Positions 24,206 to 32,630 of a stretch of DNA of 64,000 nucleotides are shown one piece after another. A program made the translations under genes and the position numbers. The notes under the pieces are model-generated. The model did no database searches. It had not been told where the DNA came from and saw nothing but the letters and a program-made list of their open reading frames with translations. The stretch is from an uncultured Ignavibacteriota bacterium. GTDB taxonomy: Bacteria > Bacteroidota > Ignavibacteria > Palsa-1295. Position 1 is the stretch's first letter. The number at the start of each line of letters is the position of its first letter. The stretch covers positions 124,001-188,000 of the forward strand of contig CAIUMP010000062.1 of the NCBI GenBank assembly GCA_903900335.1, written 5' to 3'.

Positions 24206-26035
24206 ATGTTCGATACCCACTGTCATCTCCAAGCCGATGCCTTCGACGCCGATCGCGATGCTGTCATTGCGGAATCCATAGCGGCCGGCGTGAGCCATTT
24301 TATCGTCCCTGCCACTGATACGGCGAGTTTTGCTGGCACACTCGATATCGCTGAGAAGCATCAGAATACATATTGTGCACTCGGAATCCATCCGCATAGT
24401 GCAATGGAATGGAATGCTTCAGTTCGGGATCGGATCGCTCACGAAATAGGGCGGAATCCGAAAGTTAGGGCGATAGGGGAGATTGGGCTTGATTATCACT
24501 ACGATTTCTCACCCCGGGATGTTCAGCGAAAGTCTTTCTCGGAGCAAATCGAACTAGCACAGGGTCTTGGGAAGCCGATCATCATCCATACTCGGGAGTC
24601 GGACGAGGATGTGTTTCGGATTGTGGAAGAGCATTATGGTGAGCTAGTCGCGGGCAGCGAGATGGAGCCCCGGACAGGCATGAATGGTCATTTTCACTGC
24701 TTTTCTGGGGACGTTGCTGCAATGGAAAAGGCCATTTCGCTCGGATTTATGGTGAGCTTTACCGGAAATATTACGTTCAAGAAAAGCACGCTGGACGAAG
24801 TTGTCCGGCTGGTTCCGCTTACGCATTTCATGATAGAGACGGACTCACCGTATCTCGCGCCAACCCCATTTCGCGGCAAACGCAACTCTCCGCTCTTTTT
24901 GCGTATCATTGCTGAGAAGATTGCGGAGATCAAGGCAATCGACGTGTCCATTGTAATGAAATCAAGTTTTGACAACGCTTTGAAGTTATTTTCGATACCC
25001 CGAGCCGCCGTAATGCTGTTCGCTATTCTGACGGCGCTTTCAGTTTCGACACCGGGCTTCGCCCAGCGCGGCGACCCAGCAGGCAAAGCACCCCCGGATT
25101 CGGTCCTGACAGCCGAACGCCGCAAAGCCGAGGAATTGCGCAAGAAGCAGGAATTGGAGCTTGCTAAGGAGGCGGAGCTTCATCGTCAGGATAGCATTAG
25201 GCAGGCGGAGTTGGAGCAAGAAGCCATTATGGCGAAGGCTCGTGAGCAGTCCCGTCAAGATTCGATCAGGATCGTAGAGCGGCTCGCGGAAGAGGAGCGC
25301 AATAGGTTATTCCTTTTGACGCCAATGCCGTGGCGAGCGATCGGTATCGGTGGGGGAGCGGGTATTGGTAGCACTCAGATATCGGTCAACAAACCAACCT
25401 TATCACCCACCTCCGTGCTGGTCTATGGATTCCAGGCTTCTACCGCGATCACACGTCGGCTCGATTTCGAGGTTGGGTATTCTTATATGAAGGTTTCCGA
25501 CGTGTTCCCCATGGATTCGGTCTATAGTTACGGACCCGGAACATTCCCTTCGTTTCGCTACAACCCTCGCAAGACATTCAATTCCGATCCAAAGGGTGTC
25601 ACGTGGCTCCTTAACGGCGAGGATTTGGGAATTTCTCTATTATCATTTGATTTTCGGTACGTAATTACCCAGCCCACCGCGTGGCTTAGTTTCTATCTCG
25701 GATTGGGATATACGCATATCGCCTTTAACAACACCCAGACATACCATGTGATGAAGGACTCCGTCACACCTGCGCCTGAATTGAGTACCTTTCAACAGCT
25801 TTGGAGCCGCGGGTCCATCAAGGTGTTGTTTGGTATGCGCCATGATTTCGAGCTTGGGCAGGGGATGACGATCGAGCCATTTGCACAGATTGCAGCGATC
25901 AGTGCGTTATCTGGGGAGAATCAGGACAATGGTTTTGTCTTTGCTCCTGACAGACAGCAGATCATCATGACCCACTTGAACATCGGTTTCACCCTCTATT
26001 ATGGCTGGTTCGGAGTCCCTCGAGTGAAGGTCTGA
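24206..26035 (+). CDS. TatD-family DNase fused to an exported coiled-coil/beta-barrel protein
   Basis: 609 residues that look like two genes in one frame. Residues 1-~263 are a complete TatD metal-dependent nuclease: DTHCHL at 3-8, IGEIGLDYH, IIHTRES, FHCFSG, ETDSPYLAPTP, and the usual C-terminal NALKLFSI. Immediately after comes a signal-peptide-like segment (M270-LFAILTALSVSTPGFAQ). Then there is a charged coiled coil (~290-370, RRKAEELRKKQELEL...RQDSIR) and an outer-membrane barrel (~375-609). A cytosolic nuclease joined to an exported protein makes little sense as one product. In another frame the sequence TAATG at 25011-25015 is a stop overlapping the ATG of M270, so a one-base indel probably joined two coupled genes. 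A separate start for part two could be ATG 24956 or 25013. Confidence 0.85.
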   Translation: MFDTHCHLQADAFDADRDAVIAESIAAGVSHFIVPATDTASFAGTLDIAEKHQNTYCALGIHPHSAMEWNASVRDRIAHEIGRNPKVRAIGEIGLDYHYDFSPRDVQRKSFSEQIELAQGLGKPIIIHTRESDEDVFRIVEEHYGELVAGSEMEPRTGMNGHFHCFSGDVAAMEKAISLGFMVSFTGNITFKKSTLDEVVRLVPLTHFMIETDSPYLAPTPFRGKRNSPLFLRIIAEKIAEIKAIDVSIVMKSSFDNALKLFSIPRAAVMLFAILTALSVSTPGFAQRGDPAGKAPPDSVLTAERRKAEELRKKQELELAKEAELHRQDSIRQAELEQEAIMAKAREQSRQDSIRIVERLAEEERNRLFLLTPMPWRAIGIGGGAGIGSTQISVNKPTLSPTSVLVYGFQASTAITRRLDFEVGYSYMKVSDVFPMDSVYSYGPGTFPSFRYNPRKTFNSDPKGVTWLLNGEDLGISLLSFDFRYVITQPTAWLSFYLGLGYTHIAFNNTQTYHVMKDSVTPAPELSTFQQLWSRGSIKVLFGMRHDFELGQGMTIEPFAQIAAISALSGENQDNGFVFAPDRQQIIMTHLNIGFTLYYGWFGVPRVKV

Positions 26036-26165
26036 TAGGATGTTGCAATGCAGTAGGGGGTGGACTGATTCGCGTTTTTTTAGATGAAACCTTGCCCAGA
26101 AGCGGATACGTTGGGTTGCTTGGAAGTCGATAATCCCAAACCCACGGTCCTATTTTTAGCAACTC

Positions 26166-28484
26166 ATGGCATTCGAACCGTCGATAGAGGAACCCGGCTC
26201 TTCACCCTCCCAACCGCCGGAGGCAAAGGTTCGTACCGCTCCGCGCGAAATCACCCCGAAGGGTCCAGCACTTGCCGTACGCTGGAGCAGCGCGACGAAT
26301 GACGAGGTTTATGCTGATAAGCTCAACGACCTATTAGCTGCATGTCGTAAGAATCTCCGCTCACTGGACGAGTCCCTGGTCATTCGTGCATTCAGGCTAT
26401 GCTACGAAGCGCATAAAAATGATCGGCGTGCGTCCGGCGAGCCGTACTTCATTCATCCATTCGAAGTCTCGATGATCGTCGCGCAGGAAATTCCGCTCGA
26501 TGATATTTCCATCGTGGCCGCGCTCCTCCATGATGTGGTTGAGGATACGGTATATCAGTTGGAGGAGATCCGAGAAGAGTTTGGGCGAGAGGTTGCGGAG
26601 ATCGTTGACGGGGCGACGAAGATCACCGATATTTTCAAATCGCGAGAGATAACCCAGGCAGAGAGTTATCGTAAGTTGTTGCTTTCGATGGTCGGCGATG
26701 TGCGCGTTATGCTCGTGAAGTTCGCGGATCGCCTGCACAATATGCGAACGATCGAGTATCTTTCTCCAGAGCGCCAGTTCCGAATGGCGAAGGAGACGCT
26801 GGATATTTATGCTCCCTTTGCGAACCGATTTGGGCTTGGTAAGATACGCTGGGAGATGGAAGACCTTGCGTTTAAGGTGCTCAACCGGGAGTCATTCAAC
26901 GATATTAAGAAGTCGCTTGCCGAAAAGCGCATCGAGCGAGAAACGTACATCGCCAGCTTCATCGAGCCGATCGTGAAGGAGATGAAGGAGCAGAACTTTA
27001 AGTTTGAGATCGTCGGTCGTCCCAAGCATATCTTCTCCATCCATAACAAGATGGTCCGGCAGGGGAAGTCGCTCGATGAAGTGTATGATCTTTTTGCCAT
27101 TCGCATCCTTCTCGACACACCGAATGACAATGACTGTTTCTCGGTCTTCGGCCTGGTTTCATCAATCTATGTCCCTGTACCAGAGCGATTTAAGAATTAC
27201 ATCTCCGTACCCAAAAAGAATGGATATCAATCCATTCATACGACCGTGATCGGCCCTGGCGGAAGGATGGTTGAGGTGCAAATTCGGACGCGCGCGATGC
27301 ACGAGATCGCGGAGAAGGGCGTCGCGGCACATTGGAAGTACAAGGAGCATATCACCACCGCGGATCCCGATCTGGAAGAGTGGGTGAAGTGGGTGCGGGA
27401 TGTCTTCGAACAACACGGCGAAGATGCACCGAGTGTGTTGTTGGAAAGCTTCAAGCTCAATCTTTATCAGGATGAGATCTATGTTTTTACCCCGAAGGGT
27501 GAGTTGCGCATTTTACCGAAGGGCGCGACTGCGGTAGATTTTGCATTCGACATTCATTCACAAGTGGGGCTGCGAACGATCGGTGCCAAGGTTAATGGCC
27601 GCATTGTCCCTCTTCATGCGAAGTTGTCCTCGGGCGATCAAGTCGAGATCATTACCTCTAAAAATCAAACGCCGACCCCAGATTGGGAGAAACTGGTCGC
27701 CACACACAAGGCCCGACAACAGATACGCAAGTATCTGAACGAAGAATACCGGCTTCGCATCGTCTCTGGTCGTGAGATGTTCCGCAAGCGAATGGATAAG
27801 GCGAAGTTGCATGTCAACGATGACAAACTGATCCAGTTTGCAGCCTCGACCACACTCGGGACACTTAGCAACTTCTATTCTTCGATCGCCGCTGCGGACA
27901 TCGACATCGAAGAGTACGTTAGGAAGCTAAGAGAATTTGTGCGGCCGGGAAGCTCCGGGCAGATCGAGCGACGCCTCACCGAGAACGACGAGGCCGCGCC
28001 GGTTACCTACATGGATACCTCGCGTATGACGAGCGGTATCCTTATCCAAGGTAAGCGCGATAACATGCTCTACAGCTATGCGAAGTGCTGTAACCCTGTG
28101 CCGGGGGATGATGTACTCGGAGTCGTCACGATCGGAAAGGGCGTGAAGATCCATCGAGCGACGTGCAAGAATATCCTGAAGCTTCAGGCCGATTCCGAAG
28201 AACGCTTGATCGATGTGTCCTGGCCCGGCACTGACGAGGGGGCTGACTACCTCGTCGGCATTCGTATATTTGGGGAGGATCGACCTGGAATGCTCAGTGA
28301 CTTGACGCATGTCATTTCCACCTACAATAATACCAATATACGCTCGGTCAATATCGACTCGAAAGATGCGATGTTCGATGGAAAAGTTACGGTCTTCGTA
28401 AAGAACACCTATCATCTTGCCAGATTGACCGAGAAGCTTCGCAAAGTGCGTGGCGTAACCAGCGTTGAACGATTCGAGGAATAA
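26166..28484 (+). CDS. rsh: Bifunctional (p)ppGpp synthetase/hydrolase (Rsh, RelA/SpoT)
   Basis: 772 residues. Makes and degrades the stringent-response alarmone. Hydrolase HD domain with HDVVEDT at 122-128 and FADRLHNMRT. Synthetase domain with SIHNKMVRQG, RFKNYISVPKKNGYQSIHTT (341-360) and VEVQIRTRAMHEIAEKG. TGS domain 436-498. Zinc-finger/helical region with YAKCCNPVPGDD and HRATC. C-terminal ACT domain ~697-770. All parts are full length, and both catalytic sites look intact. ruvX follows directly after the stop, so the two are likely co-transcribed. Confidence 0.96.
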   Translation: MAFEPSIEEPGSSPSQPPEAKVRTAPREITPKGPALAVRWSSATNDEVYADKLNDLLAACRKNLRSLDESLVIRAFRLCYEAHKNDRRASGEPYFIHPFEVSMIVAQEIPLDDISIVAALLHDVVEDTVYQLEEIREEFGREVAEIVDGATKITDIFKSREITQAESYRKLLLSMVGDVRVMLVKFADRLHNMRTIEYLSPERQFRMAKETLDIYAPFANRFGLGKIRWEMEDLAFKVLNRESFNDIKKSLAEKRIERETYIASFIEPIVKEMKEQNFKFEIVGRPKHIFSIHNKMVRQGKSLDEVYDLFAIRILLDTPNDNDCFSVFGLVSSIYVPVPERFKNYISVPKKNGYQSIHTTVIGPGGRMVEVQIRTRAMHEIAEKGVAAHWKYKEHITTADPDLEEWVKWVRDVFEQHGEDAPSVLLESFKLNLYQDEIYVFTPKGELRILPKGATAVDFAFDIHSQVGLRTIGAKVNGRIVPLHAKLSSGDQVEIITSKNQTPTPDWEKLVATHKARQQIRKYLNEEYRLRIVSGREMFRKRMDKAKLHVNDDKLIQFAASTTLGTLSNFYSSIAAADIDIEEYVRKLREFVRPGSSGQIERRLTENDEAAPVTYMDTSRMTSGILIQGKRDNMLYSYAKCCNPVPGDDVLGVVTIGKGVKIHRATCKNILKLQADSEERLIDVSWPGTDEGADYLVGIRIFGEDRPGMLSDLTHVISTYNNTNIRSVNIDSKDAMFDGKVTVFVKNTYHLARLTEKLRKVRGVTSVERFEE

Positions 28485-28940
28485 TTGACAAACTTAACGC
28501 CCGACAGCCGAGCGCCCTATCCTGGCCGAGTCCTCGCGCTCGACTTTGGCACGAAGCGTATCGGCGTTGCAATTTCCGATGAGTTACGAATGCTCGCCTC
28601 TCCGCGAGGTGTGATCAGCAACGGGCCGGATATGATCAAGCAGATCGTGCAGCTTGTGCAAAAGGAGAATGTTCGCGTCGTTATCCTCGGAATTCCAAGA
28701 ACATTGAACAACACAGACAGCCAGATGACAACGCAAGTATTGAAGTTCAAAGACAAACTTACAGTTGCTTTGGAGGCAGTCGGTGTACCGCTTGAGACGC
28801 GCGATGAACGCCTAACATCCATCATGGCGAACTTCAATATCTCACAGCGCGGACTCCCAAAAGGTAAGCGAGAGGAAAAGTCCCTCCGCGATGAAGAAGC
28901 CGCGCGGATCGTGTTGCAGGAGTACTTGGATACGAAGTGA
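28485..28940 (+). CDS. ruvX: Putative pre-16S rRNA nuclease / Holliday-junction resolvase YqgF
   Basis: 151 residues, RNase H-like fold. Motifs ALDFGTKRIGVAISD near the N-terminus, VVILGIPRTLNNTDS in the middle, ETRDERLTS, and a C-terminal DEEAARIVLQEYL give the acidic catalytic set of the YqgF family. The only in-frame start before the first conserved strand is TTG at 28485, directly behind the rsh stop. An unusual start, but supported by the tight coupling. Convergent with rdgB. Confidence 0.9.
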   Translation: MTNLTPDSRAPYPGRVLALDFGTKRIGVAISDELRMLASPRGVISNGPDMIKQIVQLVQKENVRVVILGIPRTLNNTDSQMTTQVLKFKDKLTVALEAVGVPLETRDERLTSIMANFNISQRGLPKGKREEKSLRDEEAARIVLQEYLDTK

Positions 28941-28961
28941 GTTGTAATGGGGACCGTTTGC

Positions 28962-29558
28962 TCACGACCGCAACGATTGTGCGAAGGCCCTCAGTGCCCG
29001 TCCCCGATGACTCATCGCATTCTTTTCTGCATCAGACATTTCTGCGAATGTACGTTTCGAGAGGTCTTCAGTCGGTGCGAAGATGGGATCGTAGCCGAAG
29101 CCATTTGTACCACGCGGTGAATCTGTGATCGTGCCCTCTACTTCTCCACGGAAGAGGTGCTCTGCGCCGTGCTTGTTGATGTAGGCGATGACTGTTGAGA
29201 ATTTCGCGCTGCGGTTTGTCTCGCCGCGAAGAGCATCGAGTAGTTTGTGTACGTTGTCGGCATACGTTGCATTCTCCCCGGCATATCGCGCGCTGAATAC
29301 ACCCGGAGCGCCCCCGAGGGCGGTTACTTCAAGCCCAGTGTCGTCGGCAATTGTTGGTAACTTGGCCTGAGCATGCACAGCTCGTGCCTTGATGAGGGCG
29401 TTCTCTTCTAGAGTAGTGCCCGTCTCTTCGATGTCGCCGATGGGCGGGTGAATGTCTTCGAGGGTGAGCACTTCGATGGAGTCCGAAAATTCCGAACGAA
29501 GAACAGAGCGTAATTCTTCGCGCTTGTGTGGATTGTGGGTGGCGAGAATAATCTTCAT
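28962..29558 (-). CDS. rdgB: XTP/dITP diphosphatase (RdgB/HAM1)
   Basis: 198 residues from the ATG at 29558 (MKIILATHNPHK is the family's standard start; a longer frame to 29585 exists). Removes deaminated purine nucleotides such as dITP and XTP. Motifs: ATHNPHKREEL, EETGTTLEENALIKA, ADDTGLEV, GAPGVFSARYAG, and GTNGFGYDPIF with SHRGRAL near the end. Convergent with ruvX; divergent from the T9SS gene at 29619 with only 60 bp between the starts. Confidence 0.95.
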   Translation of the reverse strand: MKIILATHNPHKREELRSVLRSEFSDSIEVLTLEDIHPPIGDIEETGTTLEENALIKARAVHAQAKLPTIADDTGLEVTALGGAPGVFSARYAGENATYADNVHKLLDALRGETNRSAKFSTVIAYINKHGAEHLFRGEVEGTITDSPRGTNGFGYDPIFAPTEDLSKRTFAEMSDAEKNAMSHRGRALRAFAQSLRS

Positions 29559-29618
29559 GTATTGCGCAACCGTGGCTGTGTTCAAGTGTTCCTAGGCCGA
29601 CCTATTCATTACATCCGC

Positions 29619-31238
29619 ATGAGAAACATCTTCATCGCATTCCTCTGTGTGTTCGTTCCATCTGTTCTCCAGGCCCAGAACCACTGGCTTCACAACATGA
29701 TGATTCCACAAAAGTCGGCCCTTTCGCTCGAATCTCTGAGCGCGCTCGATTCCAATCGCGTGTGTGCAGCGGGTTATGGAATCGGCGGGGACGGTGTGTA
29801 TCTTTCATCGGACGCTGGTAAGACGTGGGAGCAGATATATTCGAATGAACCGGGAAAGGTGCTCTTTGTTGAAAAAATCGCTTATCTGGGGCCAGATCAC
29901 ATCGTCTTCCTGGCTGATAGCAACGGCGCAGTTACCCAAGGGAATACCACGACAATTCTCGAATCGGCCGTCCTCTTTACGACGTTCGATGGTGGCAAGA
30001 ATTGGTCGGCGAACCCTCTCGGGCATATCGATATCAATGCCCCCTCCTCCAGCCTCAGCCATCAGTTGGCTGCTTTCGACAACAATCACCTTGCTTGTCC
30101 GATGAACCGAGCTGGCATTGCCCTCAGCTCGGATGGCGGTTTGTCGTGGGCTGTCAAGGAATATCCCGACACAAGCTTTGGGGGTTGCAACGCCATCGCC
30201 TATCTGTTGCCGCAAACAATCATTATGCAATCACACAATCGAATAACTCACCATAATTCACTCTACATCACAAGCGATCTTGGTGAGCATTGGTCAGAGC
30301 AGCCAATGGACACAAGCACGTTTGAACGCATGGTTTTTCTCACTCCCCAACACGCCTTCGCAGTTGGGATGGTGACCAAGAATGGGTACTCAGCATACAT
30401 TCCGACGATCTTCGAATCGCTGGACAGCGGTCAAACGTGGAGCGCCGTTCTGCAAGGGAGCGTTGGTCAAGGCGCTGCGTTCATGGATATGTCGTTCGAT
30501 TACGCTACCGGTCGGACGGCTGAGGCGGTAGGCACAAATGACATTTTGTTTCGGAGTACCGACCGTGGACGGACCTGGTTCGCGGAGGATGCAGAGTTCG
30601 ATCAGCAGGATTTACACGCTCTAATCTCCGTCGTGCTCCTTGATTCATCGAAAGGAATTGTTGGTTGCGACGGGGGTTACTTTATGAGTTACGTCGCGAG
30701 TCCGCTTCTTGCGAAGCCGGTAATTGTCGATCCGTTGCCCTCTGCTGCGTGTACTGGTTCCGCTCAAGTCGATTGGCTACCAGTCAATGGTGCCTTATCG
30801 TATGATATTCAGATTCAATCGAACAACTCATCGAGTGCACCCATCGTTGATAAACAGGATCTTCTGACCACATCGTATTTAGCGACCGGTTTGCCAGCGG
30901 GTCAATTCTTTATTCGTGTACGAGCGCGCAGTGGAGATACGTTTGGAAACTGGGCTACGACATGGGTCAACGTAAGTCCTGCAGCCGTTCGGCGAATGGG
31001 AGATCAATCCAAAGAGCTTCAGATCTATCCGAATCCGGTTCGAGCAGGCAGCACGCTACACATTTCAGGATTAACTCCGAATAGTGGGGGTGCATACATC
31101 GAAGATGTGTTGGGCCGAATTGTTGCGGAATTCAATGTCTCAGCGTCCAGTGAGACGCTTCCACTGCCGACAAGAGTCAGCGGTTTACTTCGAGTTGTTG
31201 CTGGATCGTCGGTTGCACCGCTCTGCGTGATGCCGTGA
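29619..31238 (+). CDS. T9SS-exported Asp-box (BNR) propeller protein
   Basis: 539 residues from the ATG at 29619, which begins a signal peptide (MRNIFIAFLCVFVPSVLQAQ). Residues ~30-360 carry at least six Asp-box motifs (S-x-D-x-G-x-x-W): SSDAGKTW, TFDGGKNW, SSDGGLSW, TSDLGEHW, SLDSGQTW, STDRGRTW. This is a six- or seven-bladed sialidase/Ycf48-like propeller, without evident sialidase catalytic residues. Residues ~365-455 look like a fibronectin III domain (VDWLPVNGALSYDIQIQ). The last ~73 residues are a Por/T9SS type A sorting domain (LQIYPNPVRAGSTL...YIEDVLGRIV), which is cleaved on export to the surface. Convergent with radA. Confidence 0.82.
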   Translation: MRNIFIAFLCVFVPSVLQAQNHWLHNMMIPQKSALSLESLSALDSNRVCAAGYGIGGDGVYLSSDAGKTWEQIYSNEPGKVLFVEKIAYLGPDHIVFLADSNGAVTQGNTTTILESAVLFTTFDGGKNWSANPLGHIDINAPSSSLSHQLAAFDNNHLACPMNRAGIALSSDGGLSWAVKEYPDTSFGGCNAIAYLLPQTIIMQSHNRITHHNSLYITSDLGEHWSEQPMDTSTFERMVFLTPQHAFAVGMVTKNGYSAYIPTIFESLDSGQTWSAVLQGSVGQGAAFMDMSFDYATGRTAEAVGTNDILFRSTDRGRTWFAEDAEFDQQDLHALISVVLLDSSKGIVGCDGGYFMSYVASPLLAKPVIVDPLPSAACTGSAQVDWLPVNGALSYDIQIQSNNSSSAPIVDKQDLLTTSYLATGLPAGQFFIRVRARSGDTFGNWATTWVNVSPAAVRRMGDQSKELQIYPNPVRAGSTLHISGLTPNSGGAYIEDVLGRIVAEFNVSASSETLPLPTRVSGLLRVVAGSSVAPLCVMP

Positions 31239-31244
31239 ACGGCC

Positions 31245-32621
31245 TCAGAGTACCAAATTCTTCACATCCTTTAAATGATCCACAGGACTCAGGCGAATCT
31301 TATCCACTACCTTCGGCACCGATTTCAGATTCGCCTTCGGAAAGACGATGTGCTCGAATCCCAGTTTGATCGCTTCGGCAATGCGAAGCTCCGCCAGCGG
31401 CACGGCGCGGACTTCTCCGCCTAAACCAACTTCGCCAATTAGACACGCAGTGGAATCCACCGGAATATCCGCATGATTGCTGAGCACTGCCATTGCGATT
31501 GCAAGGTCGGCCGCAGGTTCGTCTATGAAGAGTCCACCGGCGATATTGATGAAGACATCGCTGTGCGAGAGCTTTGCACCGAGTCGCTTTTCGAGCACCG
31601 CGAGGAGCAATGCAACACGCTTGGGATCGTAACCCGTTACCGTGCGCTGTGGGTACGAGTAACTTGAATTCGTGACAAGCGCCTGGATCTCCAGCATCAC
31701 CGGTCGCGTGCCTTCCATCACAGATGTCACTGCAGAGCCCGAAGATCCATACTGCCGCTCCGAAAGGAACACTGCCGATGGATTCGGCACTTCCTCCAAC
31801 CCTTTTGAAGTCATTGAGAAGACGCCGATCTCGTTCGTCGAGCCATACCGATTCTTCGCCGCGCGCAGGATACGATACGCGTGTGTGCGTTCGCCCTCGA
31901 ATTGCAGAACGGTATCGACAATGTGTTCGAGCACTTTCGGTCCCGCGATCGCCCCTTCCTTCGTGACGTGCCCGATAACGAAAACCGGAATTCCGGTCAT
32001 CTTTGCGACTTGCATCAGCAGTGCGGTACATTCGCGCACTTGCGAGACGCTTCCCGGCGCGGACTCGATCATTGGGCGATACATCGTTTGTATCGAGTCA
32101 ACGATGACAATGTCCGGCGTCATGTTGCGAATGGCATCGAGAACCGTTTCGACGTTCGTTTCGGAAAGGATGTAAAGGTTGTCGTTGATGAGTCCGAGGC
32201 GCTCGGCACGCGATTTCAACTGCCGTGCAGATTCTTCACCGGAAACGTACAGCGTCGTCGAACCAAGTAATCCGCGCACCATCTGCATCATCAGTGTGGA
32301 TTTGCCGATACCGGGATCGCCCCCAACAAGTACGATAGAACCGGGCATAATACCACCGCCGAGCGTACGATCGAACTCCGCAATTCCGGTCGTGATGCGC
32401 TCCTCGACGTTGATCGCGATTTCCGAAAGCCGCACTGGTTTCGAGGACGCGGCAGCGTTCAACGAACGCACCCCTTTCGCTTTCTCACTCTCGCCTCCAC
32501 CGATCGTCGTCTTCTCTTCGACGAAGCTGTTCCACGTACCGCACTCCGCGCACTTTCCGATCCATCGTGGAGAAATGTAGCCGCAGGTTTGGCAAACGAA
32601 GTTGGTTCTTGTCTTTGACAT
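31245..32621 (-). CDS. radA: DNA repair protein RadA (Sms)
   Basis: 458 residues. RecA-like ATPase that drives branch migration in recombination repair. N-terminal C4 zinc finger (C10, C13, C24, C27), Walker A GDPGIGKST at 101-109, Walker B IVIVDSIQT, RadA-specific KNRYG at 256-260 (a Y-for-F variant of KNRFG), and the C-terminal Lon-protease-like domain (INIAGGLFIDEPAADLAIA). It lies 9 bp after the VWA-protein stop codon on the same strand. Confidence 0.96.
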   Translation of the reverse strand: MSKTRTNFVCQTCGYISPRWIGKCAECGTWNSFVEEKTTIGGGESEKAKGVRSLNAAASSKPVRLSEIAINVEERITTGIAEFDRTLGGGIMPGSIVLVGGDPGIGKSTLMMQMVRGLLGSTTLYVSGEESARQLKSRAERLGLINDNLYILSETNVETVLDAIRNMTPDIVIVDSIQTMYRPMIESAPGSVSQVRECTALLMQVAKMTGIPVFVIGHVTKEGAIAGPKVLEHIVDTVLQFEGERTHAYRILRAAKNRYGSTNEIGVFSMTSKGLEEVPNPSAVFLSERQYGSSGSAVTSVMEGTRPVMLEIQALVTNSSYSYPQRTVTGYDPKRVALLLAVLEKRLGAKLSHSDVFINIAGGLFIDEPAADLAIAMAVLSNHADIPVDSTACLIGEVGLGGEVRAVPLAELRIAEAIKLGFEHIVFPKANLKSVPKVVDKIRLSPVDHLKDVKNLVL

Positions 32622-32630
32622 CGAGCGGGT

